Shown: positions 28,469 to 37,463 of the stretch, piece by piece
Layout of the letters: the number at the start of each line of letters is the position of its first letter
How positions within the stretch are numbered: position 1 is the first letter of the stretch
From: Pedobacter agri PB92
Lineage (GTDB): Bacteria > Bacteroidota > Bacteroidia > Sphingobacteriales > Sphingobacteriaceae
DNA: 39,209 bases
Reading direction: 5' to 3'
Assembly (NCBI RefSeq): GCF_000258495.1
Contig: NZ_AJLG01000021.1
Span: 1-39,209 of the forward strand
Translations under genes and position numbers: made by a program
The notes under the pieces: model-generated
Told to the model about the DNA's origin: nothing
What the model saw: only the letters and a program-made list of their open reading frames with translations
Database searches by the model: none

Positions 28469-29551
28469 TTATTTTGGTAGTTGAACAAAGAAGGTTGTGC
28501 CTTTAAATTCATTCTCCTCAAACCAAATTTTTCCTTTGTGGGCATCAATGATTTTCTTTGCAATTGGTAGTCCCATACCGTACGATTTTTCACCTCTTGT
28601 TCCAATTCTTTTTCTGCGTTCTTTTGAAGTAAATAAAGAAGGTTTTAAATCGTTTGGAATGCCAATACCCTGATCTTTAACTTCAATAATTACGTGTTCA
28701 TTAAATTCGGTAGTTTGCAATACTATCGTACTGTGATCAGGGCTAAATTTTATCGCATTGGTGAGCAGGTTGCTAATCACTCTCCAAATATTTTCGAGGT
28801 TGCAATTAAGCAAAATGGTCTGACTATCGATGGTGATGGTTTGCCGTTTTTCTATCGCTTTGTATTTTAAAATATTAGCACAATATTTTATAAGCGTACT
28901 TAATTCAACAGGTTCTTTCTTTAATACCGCATGGGCATCTTCTTTTTCGAGTATTGCGGTCATAAAAGTTAATGCGTTAATTCCTGCTTTTTGAATAATT
29001 GATATTAATTCACTTGCTTCCTCATTTAACTTGGTCTCATTCAGTAATAAACTAGAGGCACTCACAATCGCACCAATTGGGCTACGCAGGTCGTGAGCTA
29101 TGATTTTGGTTACCCTGAGGTTTTCCGATTCGCTTTCTTCCAAGGCATTCATTATGTGTTGCATGTAGGTATTTTGTTCCGAAATCTGCGAATGTAATTG
29201 CTTTAAAAGTCTGTTATTCTCCTCATTTTTTTTCCAGGCTTTATGCATTTGAAAAATTATAATCAAAACCAATATGAAAAAGATAACTGTGATTATTCTG
29301 AAAATTAGATCGAGTTGCAAACCTGCTTCTGAGCCAGTAATTATTGGAAAATTCAATAAGTCAACAGAGAAGTCATCCTTATCGATAGCTGCAGTGGCGG
29401 AAACAATCCGATCGATATACACAGTAGCATGATCTTCCGTGTACTGTAAGCTTGTGCATCCTGCCAAAAAAATGAATAGCACAGCAAAACGAAGTGAAAT
29501 GAATTTTTTTACAATTGCTTCGTGCTGAAGCGGAGGGATGTTAATAATCAT
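28469..29551 (-). CDS. Membrane sensor histidine kinase (short input region)
   Basis: In this 360-aa kinase a hydrophobic N-terminal segment ends in FLAGCTS, which looks like a lipobox. A short extracytoplasmic stretch (about 33-80), one TM helix (about 82-101) and a coiled coil (about 105-150) follow. HisKA has IIAHDLRSPIGA (His153) and HATPase_c has the N box NLLTNAIKFS, DQGIGIP and GMGLPIAKK. The layout matches the C-terminal part of Bacteroidota TPR-containing lipoprotein kinases, with the TPR sensor region missing or replaced. No response regulator adjoins it. The first 14 residues may be untranslated if a later start is used. Confidence 0.88.
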   Translation of the reverse strand: MIINIPPLQHEAIVKKFISLRFAVLFIFLAGCTSLQYTEDHATVYIDRIVSATAAIDKDDFSVDLLNFPIITGSEAGLQLDLIFRIITVIFFILVLIIIFQMHKAWKKNEENNRLLKQLHSQISEQNTYMQHIMNALEESESENLRVTKIIAHDLRSPIGAIVSASSLLLNETKLNEEASELISIIQKAGINALTFMTAILEKEDAHAVLKKEPVELSTLIKYCANILKYKAIEKRQTITIDSQTILLNCNLENIWRVISNLLTNAIKFSPDHSTIVLQTTEFNEHVIIEVKDQGIGIPNDLKPSLFTSKERRKRIGTRGEKSYGMGLPIAKKIIDAHKGKIWFEENEFKGTTFFVQLPK

Positions 29552-30020
29552 AACGAATGTTTTATACCAGATAGGTTCATCAGCTAATTAAAAGTTCGAA
29601 TGAAATTAATCAGCTAAGTAAATAGGCTTAACCTGGCAAGTAGAAGTGTAGTTTAGAGTTTGCTTTGAACCACACCTATTATCGTAAAAAGGATGATATA
29701 ATATATGCGTATAAATACGTAGACTAAGTTAGCTCTTTTTCAAGTAAATGCCTAATCTTAGGGGTGTGATACAACTATGGTGTGTATGAAAATTTAGCTT
29801 AAGTTCGCTTATATAGGAAGCAAGGTTTGCATTTCGCGGAAATTGAGTATCCTATCTAACATAAACATAAATTGTTTAGTAATCAGGCATTTGGCTAAAT
29901 TTTGCATGTTGGGGCGTTCATGAAAGCTGAGGATATTTAAGTTTATCAATGAGATATGATTTAAGCGGAATATCAAATCATACAAGCTTTGATCTTCCGT
30001 TACAAATTACCAAGCAGTTT
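29552..30020. other. Gene-free stretch upstream of the short kinase
   Basis: No coding frame is visible in these 469 AT-rich bases. CGTAT-AA-ATACG (29708-29719) is a perfect short palindrome of the kind used as an operator, and lies about 157 bases before the kinase start. Nothing else is recognisable. Confidence 0.4.
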
Positions 30021-30509
30021 TTATGAGAATGGGAAATATTTGGTGTGCTCCCAGGGACCATTTAAATATAACCATAGGTCGAGGCCAGAAATAGTAATCT
30101 CAAATGGTTCGAAGGATGGATTAAGTTGATCAAACAAAGATTTCGCCTGATCTGACCTCACCTTGTTTTGTATGGTAATGTGTGGCTTGAATTTTTGCTG
30201 ATCTTGTAAAGAAAGATATTGCTCGAAATTTTTCTTGAGCTTGCGGTGTACATTTTCCAATTGTTCACTGGAAATAAAATAAGCCACACCATGGCCAATG
30301 TTTTTTAAACTACTAACTGTTGCTACTATTGGTTGCTTTTCAACCGATTGCAGCACCTCCAGGATTTCTGCTGTTTTTGGTAGTGTATGAAACAATGTAA
30401 GATGAGCACGGAGAAAGTTTCTTTCCTTCGGAAAATGCATGTTTCTGAGGTCGTCAAAAAAGCTTTGGTGAATTTCATCTATCCTTGCAGTTAAAATAAA
30501 TGTACTCAT
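30021..30509 (-). CDS. 2H phosphoesterase (2'-5' RNA ligase-like family)
   Basis: This 162-aa cytosolic protein carries the two HxT motifs that define the 2H phosphoesterase superfamily: HLT (36-38) and HIT (110-112, in KFKPHITIQNK). Relatives ligate or hydrolyse 2'-5' linkages or cyclic phosphodiesters in RNA; the substrate here is unknown. The length is normal for the family. It is 35 bases downstream of a 94-aa gene on the same strand, and the two may form an operon. Confidence 0.88.
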   Translation of the reverse strand: MSTFILTARIDEIHQSFFDDLRNMHFPKERNFLRAHLTLFHTLPKTAEILEVLQSVEKQPIVATVSSLKNIGHGVAYFISSEQLENVHRKLKKNFEQYLSLQDQQKFKPHITIQNKVRSDQAKSLFDQLNPSFEPFEITISGLDLWLYLNGPWEHTKYFPFS

Positions 30510-30544
30510 GCCAAAGCTATCTTTTTGAAGAAAGTTGTCAGAAA

Positions 30545-30829
30545 TTACGCTGAAGCTTGATTCAGGCTAGCCTCTAATGCACCCAGGTAATCAAATGTTG
30601 CAAAACAATTTCCATTTACTTTCCTTATAATGCCTTTGAAACTCGAAGGATAATCGCCAACAGATTCCCAAGCCTGCTTAGCCGCCAATGCATAAGTAAC
30701 CAGGTCTGTATCGTCCTTTACCAAAAATGTCATGGTGTTATCTCCTTCTACTCCTCCTCTATAACTGTCTATAAATTGAGTCTGATAATAATTCTGTGGA
30801 ATGGCTTCGATTTCTTTGCTGTAATTCAT
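30545..30829 (-). CDS. 94-aa hypothetical protein
   Basis: This soluble, acidic small protein begins MNYSKEIEAIPQNYYQTQFI, contains GGVEGDNTMTFLVKDDTDL and ends EASLNQASA. It has no signal peptide or TM segment and no motif I recognise. It is upstream of the 2H phosphoesterase with a 35-base gap. Confidence 0.75.
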   Translation of the reverse strand: MNYSKEIEAIPQNYYQTQFIDSYRGGVEGDNTMTFLVKDDTDLVTYALAAKQAWESVGDYPSSFKGIIRKVNGNCFATFDYLGALEASLNQASA

Positions 30830-30954
30830 AATATGATCTTGTTATTTTTGTAACATTATTTTCTGTTATTATGTTTTTTTTGTCAGCGAAATAACTGCAT
30901 TTAGTTAGTCGTTTTAAGAGTAAATCCTGCTGCAGTTAATGCCTTTCTTTTGAT

Positions 30955-30985
30955 AAAAAACCTGAAGTGAGTAGTGCTTCAGGTT
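30955..30985 (-). terminator. Minus-strand terminator downstream of the five-PAS kinase
   Basis: AACCTGAAG (30959-30967) and CTTCAGGTT (30977-30985) form a 9-bp stem with a 9-base loop. Read on the minus strand it is followed by a T run. It lies about 370 bases past the five-PAS kinase stop. Confidence 0.8.
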
Positions 30986-31218
30986 CTCATTAACTACGCT
31001 ATTCCATCCGGAAATAGATCGTCCCATTAGTAATATAATAACATCCTAAATTAATTTTCATTACTCTTAATTAGAATAGTCCTTTAATACCATACCAATC
31101 TCCGGAGCACCTCATTTAAGAAGCCTCTTGCGTTAAAAAAAAATGAAATTCTTTTAAAACTTTTTAGGTGCATCATTGTCTTAAATGTACATCTACCTAT
31201 TATATTTATTTGGTTATT

Positions 31219-31249
31219 AAGGCTGTTGATTTTTCAATGGCCTTTTTTT
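31219..31249 (+). terminator. Plus-strand terminator with no upstream gene
   Basis: AAGGC-TG-TTGA pairs with TCAA-TG-GCCTT, with a symmetric TG/TG internal mismatch, and is followed by a T run. No plus-strand gene precedes it for several kilobases, so either a small RNA or antisense termination is served. Confidence 0.6.
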
Positions 31250-31354
31250 GTAAATGAAGTTGTTGAGATTTGTTTTTATTACGCTACAGTTGGTTTATCT
31301 AACCAGAATATTGACGGTGATTATGAATTCGGAAAAAGGAGCGACCTGCTTTTT

Positions 31355-34300
31355 TTAGCCGTTCGCTGCCTCAATAGGCAGGCTAAAGTAAAATGTAGAG
31401 CCTTTGGCTATTTCGCTTTCCAGCCAAATCTGCCCATGATGACGCTTAATGATTTCGGCACAGAGATAAAGCCCGATCCCAAAACCTGAAACCGTTTGAG
31501 GTTGATTCATTACGCGGTAATAGCGTTCAAAAAGTTGGTGCTGGTCTTCGGGCATAATTCCTATTCCTTCATCCTTAACGGCTACGATGGCAGAATTTTC
31601 ATTTCGTGTACAGGATATTTCGATGGTGCTGCCTGTAGGAGAGTACTTCACCGCATTGGAAATAAAATTATTGATTACCTGACTAATTTTTTCCCGGTCT
31701 GCATTAACAAATATTTCTTCTGTTTTGAAAATAAACTGATGACTATTCAGCACAACATTAAACTCTTCTTCAATTTCTTTCATGAGTAATGATAAATCGA
31801 AATGCTGCCTTTCGATATGAATTTTTCCAGATTCCAATCTCGAAACATTGAGGAAACTGTTAATCATATTCACCATTTTCTTCGATTGATTATTGGCTTT
31901 CTCTAAAACGCTCAAAGCAAAACTGTCTTGGTTTTTGCTGGCCTTGCTTTGAAGTAATTGTATATATGCGGTTAATGAGGTTAAAGGTGTTTTTAGCTCA
32001 TGGCTTACCATGCCTATAAAATCATTTTTACGTTGCTCATCAGCCTTTGATTCTGTAATGTCTGATACGATGCCTACCATTTTTGTGGCCTTTCCTTCAT
32101 TATTGTACCTGGCCTTTCCATGTGCACTTACCCAATGTATTGATCCATCAGGCCAGGTTACTTCGTACTCCGCCTTATAAACCGTTTGGTTTTGAATGGC
32201 TTCATTCACCAGTTTTTTGATGGTTTCGCGGTATTGTGGAAGCATGGAAGCATATAAATCAGGATAAGTAAATTCCCGATCAAGTGGCCATCCATAACAC
32301 ATTTTATACCGATCGTTACAAACCATTGTTCCGGTAGCCAAATCGACCTCGGTTGAGCCTAATGCACCAGCCTCAATGGCGATGTTCAGCCTGGTGTTAA
32401 TTTCCAGAACTTCCTTTTTAGCATTTACCTGCTCGGTAACTTCAGTAACTACTTGCAAAATACTATCTATCTCTCCATGATCGTTTTTTACCGGTTGATA
32501 AATAAAATTGAAGAAACGTTCTTCGGGTACGCCATCTCTAAGAATATATACCTTATTTTCAACTCCATAATAAGGCGTTTTGGTGCGCAGTACATCTTTT
32601 AAGAGATCTATAAAAGGCTGATTTTCAAGTTCTGGCAGGATGTCGACAAACTTCTGCCCTTCAACAGCATCTGTTTTGCCCCAAATCTCGAGCATTTTTT
32701 CATTGGCACTTTCAACAATTAAATCGGCAGTTTTAAATACGTTTATGGCAACGGGTGCGTGCTGAATTAATGACCGAAATTTCCGTTCGCTGCGTTCCAG
32801 GCTATCAACCATGGCAGCCATTTTTTTTGTAGAGCTGATCTGTTCGGTTACATCAATCAGCACACCGCTTAAGCGAATGGCTTGCTTTTCTTTATTAAAA
32901 ATTGCTTTGCCTTTTGCCCGAACAACTCTTCCATCTGTTTCACCAGGCAATTGAATCACATAGTTGGTGTCATAATATCCTCCAGATTCATAATTTAAAG
33001 CATTCTGGATGGCGTTAACTACCCGCTCACGGTAAGATTCATGAATCACATCGGTAGCTTGGGTTAACTCAATTTCATCTCTGGGCTGTAGGCCAAACCA
33101 TAATTTCGTTAAGTTGTTCCCCGAAAAACGACCGGTTTCCGGATTAAGATCAAATGTACCTAAGCCGGCAGCGTCAATTGCCAGTTCCAGTTCATCCTGA
33201 CTAATCTTTAGCTTTTCATAAAGTGCTGATAATTCAAAATTAAATCTGGCCTGCTCCTCATTGGATGCAGTTAATTCCTCATTAATGGCCACCATTTCTT
33301 CATTAATGGCAGCAAGGTCTTCATTCAGTTTCTGTTTTTCTTCTGCTGCAACCTCCAGGGCTTGTTTCGCTAATACCACATCGGTAACATCAGCTGCGGT
33401 ATTCATTACGCCATAAATTTCACCAGCCGCATTTCTTAAGGGCGTAAAAATATAGTTGAAGTAAAAGATTTTCGGTACGCCCTTCACTATTAATTCTAAG
33501 CGCTGATTTCTGGCCTCAAAAACAACACCCGTGGTAAAAACCTGGTCGAGTTGCTGAAATACGGCCTGGTTGGTAAGCTCTGGTAAAACATCTGCATAGC
33601 GCTTTCCAATCACGTCATCACCTTTTCCCCAAACCCCTATAATGGATGGATTGGCGAAAGTGATTCTCATTTCCTTACCTGTGTAAACTCCAATTGGGAA
33701 TGGCGCATTTTCAATAATACTTCTGGTACGTAACTCACTTTCAGCAAGCTCTGTTAAGGTTTGTTCCAGTTTCGTTCTGCTCCTCACTAATTCTTCATTC
33801 GTTGCCGCAAGTTCCTCATTCGAAGCCAAAATTTCTTCATTCGAAGCCTCCAATTGCTGGTATAGCTGTTCAATTGTTTTTACACGTTCTGCAACCCTGC
33901 TTTCCAAAACCTCGTTTAATTGCTGGAAACTTTCTTTGCTTAACTGCAATTCTTCATTTGTGGTATTAAGCTCCTCCATTGAAGCAGCGAGTTCTTCATT
34001 TATCGAAGCCAACTGAAAATTTAATTGTTGTTCATGATCTAAAGCCTTTTGCTTTTCTTCGCGATCTGCTGCGATGTTAAGGGCCCGGTTCAGTTCGGTC
34101 ACATTTGTGGTCGTGTGGAGAATATAATCCGTTTTGCCATTTTCGTCTTTTACAGCCTGATAGATAAAATCGAAATAGAAAGTTTGCATTTCGCCATTTA
34201 CAAATAACGCTGCGGGTGTATTTTTGCTTTCATAACTGATGCCGCTACGCCAAACCTCTTGCAGTATGCCAATAAAAGGCTGCCCAACAATTTCTGGCAG

Positions 34301-34477
34301 CGCCTGGGCGATAGTTTTGCCAATCACCGACCGCTCTTTTCCCCACAATGCAATCATTGCATCATTGGCAAATTCGATATAAATTTCCTCACCAGAATAA
34401 ATAGCAGTAGCATTAGGAGACTGGCTAAGAATATCCACTATTTTTGTTTCTGTAAACCGTGTCGGCAAAGGCTTCAT
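31355..34477 (-). CDS. Five-PAS soluble sensor histidine kinase
   Basis: This 1040-aa cytosolic kinase has no TM segment. PAS1 (about 13-130) is followed by a long coiled coil with repeated NEEL heptads (about 135-250), PAS2 (255-370), a second NEEL coiled coil (375-430), PAS3 (435-555), PAS4 (570-690) and PAS5 (695-810). Then come HisKA with VSHELKTPLTS (His826) and HATPase_c with NNFISNAVKYS, KDEGIGIM and GFGIGLY. PAS1, 2 and 4 resemble each other (FAN..I.GVWGK...GK....LPEL type), and PAS3 and 5 are of the PAC-rich type. The catalytic boxes look intact. No response regulator is adjacent, so the partner is unlinked. Confidence 0.92.
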   Translation of the reverse strand: MKPLPTRFTETKIVDILSQSPNATAIYSGEEIYIEFANDAMIALWGKERSVIGKTIAQALPEIVGQPFIGILQEVWRSGISYESKNTPAALFVNGEMQTFYFDFIYQAVKDENGKTDYILHTTTNVTELNRALNIAADREEKQKALDHEQQLNFQLASINEELAASMEELNTTNEELQLSKESFQQLNEVLESRVAERVKTIEQLYQQLEASNEEILASNEELAATNEELVRSRTKLEQTLTELAESELRTRSIIENAPFPIGVYTGKEMRITFANPSIIGVWGKGDDVIGKRYADVLPELTNQAVFQQLDQVFTTGVVFEARNQRLELIVKGVPKIFYFNYIFTPLRNAAGEIYGVMNTAADVTDVVLAKQALEVAAEEKQKLNEDLAAINEEMVAINEELTASNEEQARFNFELSALYEKLKISQDELELAIDAAGLGTFDLNPETGRFSGNNLTKLWFGLQPRDEIELTQATDVIHESYRERVVNAIQNALNYESGGYYDTNYVIQLPGETDGRVVRAKGKAIFNKEKQAIRLSGVLIDVTEQISSTKKMAAMVDSLERSERKFRSLIQHAPVAINVFKTADLIVESANEKMLEIWGKTDAVEGQKFVDILPELENQPFIDLLKDVLRTKTPYYGVENKVYILRDGVPEERFFNFIYQPVKNDHGEIDSILQVVTEVTEQVNAKKEVLEINTRLNIAIEAGALGSTEVDLATGTMVCNDRYKMCYGWPLDREFTYPDLYASMLPQYRETIKKLVNEAIQNQTVYKAEYEVTWPDGSIHWVSAHGKARYNNEGKATKMVGIVSDITESKADEQRKNDFIGMVSHELKTPLTSLTAYIQLLQSKASKNQDSFALSVLEKANNQSKKMVNMINSFLNVSRLESGKIHIERQHFDLSLLMKEIEEEFNVVLNSHQFIFKTEEIFVNADREKISQVINNFISNAVKYSPTGSTIEISCTRNENSAIVAVKDEGIGIMPEDQHQLFERYYRVMNQPQTVSGFGIGLYLCAEIIKRHHGQIWLESEIAKGSTFYFSLPIEAANG

Positions 34478-34780
34478 TACTATATTATTTTTATGCTAAA
34501 TGGATTTCACGAATAAAGGTAACGGTATCAGCTTGATTTTGGTTTGCCAAAAAGTAAGATTAATTATTGCAGATGAGCTGTATCAGTCTCTTTAATGTAA
34601 TAGGACATAAAATTAAGCAGGCAATTGCGTAATATCCCCTCCATGAAACTCATCCTCCCATGTACTGCTCTTGCTCATCATTTATCATATCGCTATCTAC
34701 GCAGCCATTAATGGTTATTAAATATTGCAATTATTATGATGAATTAAGTCTGATGAGTAACAGCCGCGTTCACTTATGAA
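34478..34780. other. Gene-free stretch upstream of the five-PAS kinase
   Basis: AT-rich, with no coding frame and no clear promoter box. TATGATGAATTAAG (about 34735) and TATGAATTAAG (about 34775) are short near-repeats. Nothing else is seen. Confidence 0.4.
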
Positions 34781-35863
34781 TTAAGGGTAAATAATGTCGT
34801 GTGTTCGTTTTTCAAGTTGCGGATCATCCGGAAACTTGCTGATATAAAATTCTTCGTAATACGCTTTAATAATTGCGGCCAAAGGTGTGGCAAGTAATGC
34901 ACCTGTAAGGCCAAAAGCTGTTCCCATTGCTAGCAACAGGAAAAGAGACGACATGGGGTGGATGTTCATTGTTGAGGAACGAAGTTTAGGCATCAGAAAA
35001 TCGGAAACCAGCTCGTTCAGTAACAAAAAGAAAACCAGGCACCATAAAGCCGTTGCCGGACTAACCGAAAGTGCTACAAGGGTAGGTGGAATAGCCATGA
35101 TGTAAAAACCTATTTTAGGAATGAGCTCTGAAAAAAAGGCCAGTGCTGCCCATACCAGTGCACCAGGAACATTCATTAAGGTTAAGAAACCGTAAACCAA
35201 TACCGCTTCAATCGCTCCACCAATCAGATTCGATTTCATCCAGCCCACCAACATTACCGAAGTATGCTTCATGGCATTTTCGGCTTTTTCCCGTTGCTTG
35301 ATTGGAAATACGGTTAAATATAATTCTACTATAGGCTTCGGGTTCCCTACAAAGAAAACCACCATACAGATAAAAACAATGAACACGAAAATTCCACCGA
35401 TAACAGAGAATGAAAAATTGCCAATCCCCATAACGGTATTGCCTACAGAAGGCATCGCAGACGTGATGGATGAGCCACCTTCTCTGACTTCTTTTCGCAG
35501 TTCAGGAAATTTGCTGAGCAGATTATCAAGGTATCCGGAAACACTTGCATAATATTTTGGAAGGTTGCCAATCAACACATCCAGCTGGTTACTTAAGTGG
35601 GGCACCACCATCCAGCCGAGTAGGAAGGTAATTCCGAAGATGATTAAAAAAACAATCAGGCTGGCCAGCCAACGCTTCATGCCTTTCTGCTCGAGTCGGC
35701 TTACTGGTGCGTTGATAATCACGCCAAGTACAATTGCAAAAATTCCAAGTAGTACAACACTAAGAATTTTATATAGAAACCAAAGCAGGATGATTAATCC
35801 GGCAGTGTAAAGGATAATTGAGGTTACTGTTCGAAAGATACCCTCATTTGTTTTAATGTTCAT
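34781..35863 (-). CDS. AI-2E family transporter (UPF0118/PerM-like permease)
   Basis: This 360-aa membrane protein has about eight TM helices. The family pattern includes two N-terminal helices, a periplasmic or amphipathic stretch (SNQLDVLIGNLPKYYASVSG), and a C-terminal helical bundle with VPGALVWAALAFFSELIPKI and GTAFGLTGALLATPLAAIIK. Family members include the AI-2 exporter TqsA and Na+/H+ antiporters, so the substrate cannot be assigned. It is downstream of infC on the same strand but 225 bases away, with a hairpin between them. Confidence 0.9.
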   Translation of the reverse strand: MNIKTNEGIFRTVTSIILYTAGLIILLWFLYKILSVVLLGIFAIVLGVIINAPVSRLEQKGMKRWLASLIVFLIIFGITFLLGWMVVPHLSNQLDVLIGNLPKYYASVSGYLDNLLSKFPELRKEVREGGSSITSAMPSVGNTVMGIGNFSFSVIGGIFVFIVFICMVVFFVGNPKPIVELYLTVFPIKQREKAENAMKHTSVMLVGWMKSNLIGGAIEAVLVYGFLTLMNVPGALVWAALAFFSELIPKIGFYIMAIPPTLVALSVSPATALWCLVFFLLLNELVSDFLMPKLRSSTMNIHPMSSLFLLLAMGTAFGLTGALLATPLAAIIKAYYEEFYISKFPDDPQLEKRTHDIIYP

Positions 35864-36012
35864 GCCATGAAATAACTTAGTTAGGCATAAAATGTTTGTA
35901 CGATTTAAAAGGATTAAATTATTTACCGGAAAAAAAAGTGCATCATCATAACATACGATTTATGCCTGTAGTGTATCGCCTAGAGATTTTGTGTTACATT
36001 ATTTGGTTTTTA

Positions 36013-36053
36013 GGCTCCCTTACCAGAAAATATTTTAATCTGAAAAGGGAGCC
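36013..36053. terminator. Strong hairpin downstream of infC
   Basis: GGCTCCCTT (36013-36021) pairs with AAGGGAGCC (36045-36053), and the loop contains a further CAGA/TCTG pairing. Neither side has a good T run. It lies 36 bases past the infC stop and probably ends that transcript. Confidence 0.5.
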
Positions 36054-36088
36054 GATGATCACCTGAATGAATGATGGAGGTTTTAAAT

Positions 36089-36658
36089 TTAACGTTTTGC
36101 AGCTTTCGGTGCTAAGGTTAAAAACATTCGCTTGCCTTCTAGTTTAGGAAGCAACTCTACTTTGCCCACTTCTTCCAAACCCTGAGCGAATTTTAATAAT
36201 AGGATTTCTCCCTGATCTTTATATACGATTGACCTGCCTTTGAAATGTACAAAAGCCCTCACTTTTTCTCCGCTTTCTAAAAATGAAACGGCATGCTTCA
36301 GTTTAAACTGGAAATCGTGTTCGTCGGTATTCGGACCAAATCGTATATCCTTAATGATGGTTTGTTTCGCTTTACTCTTAATTTCCTTTTGCTTTTTTTT
36401 CTGCTCATAAAGGAATTTGCTGTAATCGATAATGCGACATACAGGTGGAGTAGCATTCGGGGATATTTCAACCAGATCTAAGTCAAGTTCTTCCGCCAGC
36501 TTCAGTGCCTCTGCCAGCGGGTAAATGTTGGTTTCAACATTGTCTCCAGTTAATCGAACCTCAGGAGAGGTGATCAGCTGATTAATTTTGTGTTCTGCTT
36601 CTTTCTTTCTGAAGGGCAAGCGTGGCCCTCTGTAAAATCCTGCTTTTTTTAATGCCAA
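36089..36658 (-). CDS. infC: Translation initiation factor IF-3
   Basis: IF-3 binds the 30S subunit and proofreads start-codon and initiator-tRNA choice. This 189-aa protein has the N-terminal domain ([40 protein letters not shown]), a Lys-rich linker ([15 protein letters not shown]) and the C-terminal domain ([20 protein letters not shown] ... [10 protein letters not shown]). The first usable start is TTG at 36658; an in-frame TAA lies four codons upstream and no ATG precedes the conserved start. Non-AUG starts are classic for infC and allow IF-3 to repress its own translation. Unusually, rpmI and rplT do not follow and thrS does not precede, so this may be a second copy. Confidence 0.93.
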   Translation of the reverse strand: MALKKAGFYRGPRLPFRKKEAEHKINQLITSPEVRLTGDNVETNIYPLAEALKLAEELDLDLVEISPNATPPVCRIIDYSKFLYEQKKKQKEIKSKAKQTIIKDIRFGPNTDEHDFQFKLKHAVSFLESGEKVRAFVHFKGRSIVYKDQGEILLLKFAQGLEEVGKVELLPKLEGKRMFLTLAPKAAKR

Positions 36659-36859
36659 ATTTGAAAAGTTTTAGTGAAAAAATATAAACCAGAGCGTGGT
36701 TAATAATGATGGATTGATAATATAGGGCTTTTTGAAGGCATATCCAAACGAATGGAATAATGATGACTTTTTAAATACTATTGATTCCCGTCCAAACGTA
36801 TAACGGTGCAAAATGTATAAACAGTCTTTAGATATTGAGAAGTCCTATTGATTTTTGCT

Positions 36860-37153
36860 TTAACCTACCGCCAGTTCAGTAGTAACATTGCTTTCTATTC
36901 TCAGCGCCTCAAAAGTGATAAGAATAAATCCAGACAAAAGTAGCAGCAAAGCAAGTACACGAAGGAATTTTTCTGTTGTTTTTGTGTTAACCATCCTGTC
37001 TGCACAGGTGAATCCGTTTATTCCGCTCACCTTTCTCCGTTCATTCCTGCGCCTCATGGCAATTAGGAAAATAAACGTTCCAAAAACTAAAAGTAAGATC
37101 CCGCTAATTACGGGCATTGTAGTAAAATTAAATGTTTCTTGTGTTTCAATCAT
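36860..37153 (-). CDS. 97-aa two-TM hypothetical membrane protein
   Basis: The first TM helix is at about residues 14-33 (PVISGILLLVFGTFIFLIAM). A basic loop (RRRNERRK) and a short segment with one cysteine (GFTCADRM) follow. The second TM helix is at about 63-84, and the C-terminus is short. No family is recognised. The opposite-strand frame at 36888-37163 is its mirror and less plausible. Confidence 0.6.
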   Translation of the reverse strand: MIETQETFNFTTMPVISGILLLVFGTFIFLIAMRRRNERRKVSGINGFTCADRMVNTKTTEKFLRVLALLLLLSGFILITFEALRIESNVTTELAVG

Positions 37154-37319
37154 AATAAAATAGACCCTTGAGGCGCTAAAAAGTTTAAAAAAAATATATT
37201 TAATCCGCAGTGCAAAACATAATAATCTCGTTTTGGTTTGTTTTCTAATACATTTTTTTTGCTCTGGATCAGTTGGTAATATCTGAAACCATTTGCAATT
37301 AAATAAAGCTGAAGAGTGA

Positions 37320-37463
37320 ATGAAAGGTGTAAAAAAGCAAAATCTACCCGTTAAAATATGTCCAGTTTGTAAACTTTCGTTTGCCTGGAGAAAAAAATGG
37401 GAACGAAACTGGAACGACGTGATTTACTGTAGCGTGAAGTGCAGGAATAAAAAGCAGTCATAA
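37320..37463 (+). CDS. DUF2256 zinc-ribbon-like small protein
   Basis: This 47-aa protein begins [20 protein letters not shown] and continues [20 protein letters not shown] then CRNKKQS. The CPVC ... YCSxxC spacing and WRKKWxxxWxxVxYCSxxCR match the DUF2256 consensus, predicted to bind one zinc ion. The function is unknown. In many genomes this gene is near photolyase/cryptochrome genes, but none is here. The ATG at 37320 is the only start that keeps the lysine-rich N-terminus. Confidence 0.9.
   Translation: MKGVKKQNLPVKICPVCKLSFAWRKKWERNWNDVIYCSVKCRNKKQS

Larger units (their letters stand above)
30830..31354. other. Gene-free stretch with two terminator-like hairpins
   Basis: These 525 bases have no credible gene. 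A minus-strand terminator (30959-30985) and a plus-strand terminator (31219-31249) bracket about 230 AT-rich bases. A 30-codon minus-strand frame (31084-31176) was considered and not called. Confidence 0.55.

Noticed and set aside
31084..31176. 30-codon minus-strand frame in the gene-free island
   Set aside because: It is short, contains a T9 run and has no recognisable leader or TM pattern; conservation would be needed to call it.
31226..31489. 87-codon plus-strand frame at the end of the five-PAS kinase
   Set aside because: It starts inside a terminator hairpin and is antisense to the conserved kinase C-terminus.
36888..37163. 91-codon plus-strand frame
   Set aside because: It is antisense to the two-TM protein, whose hydrophobic pattern and basic loop look more genuine.
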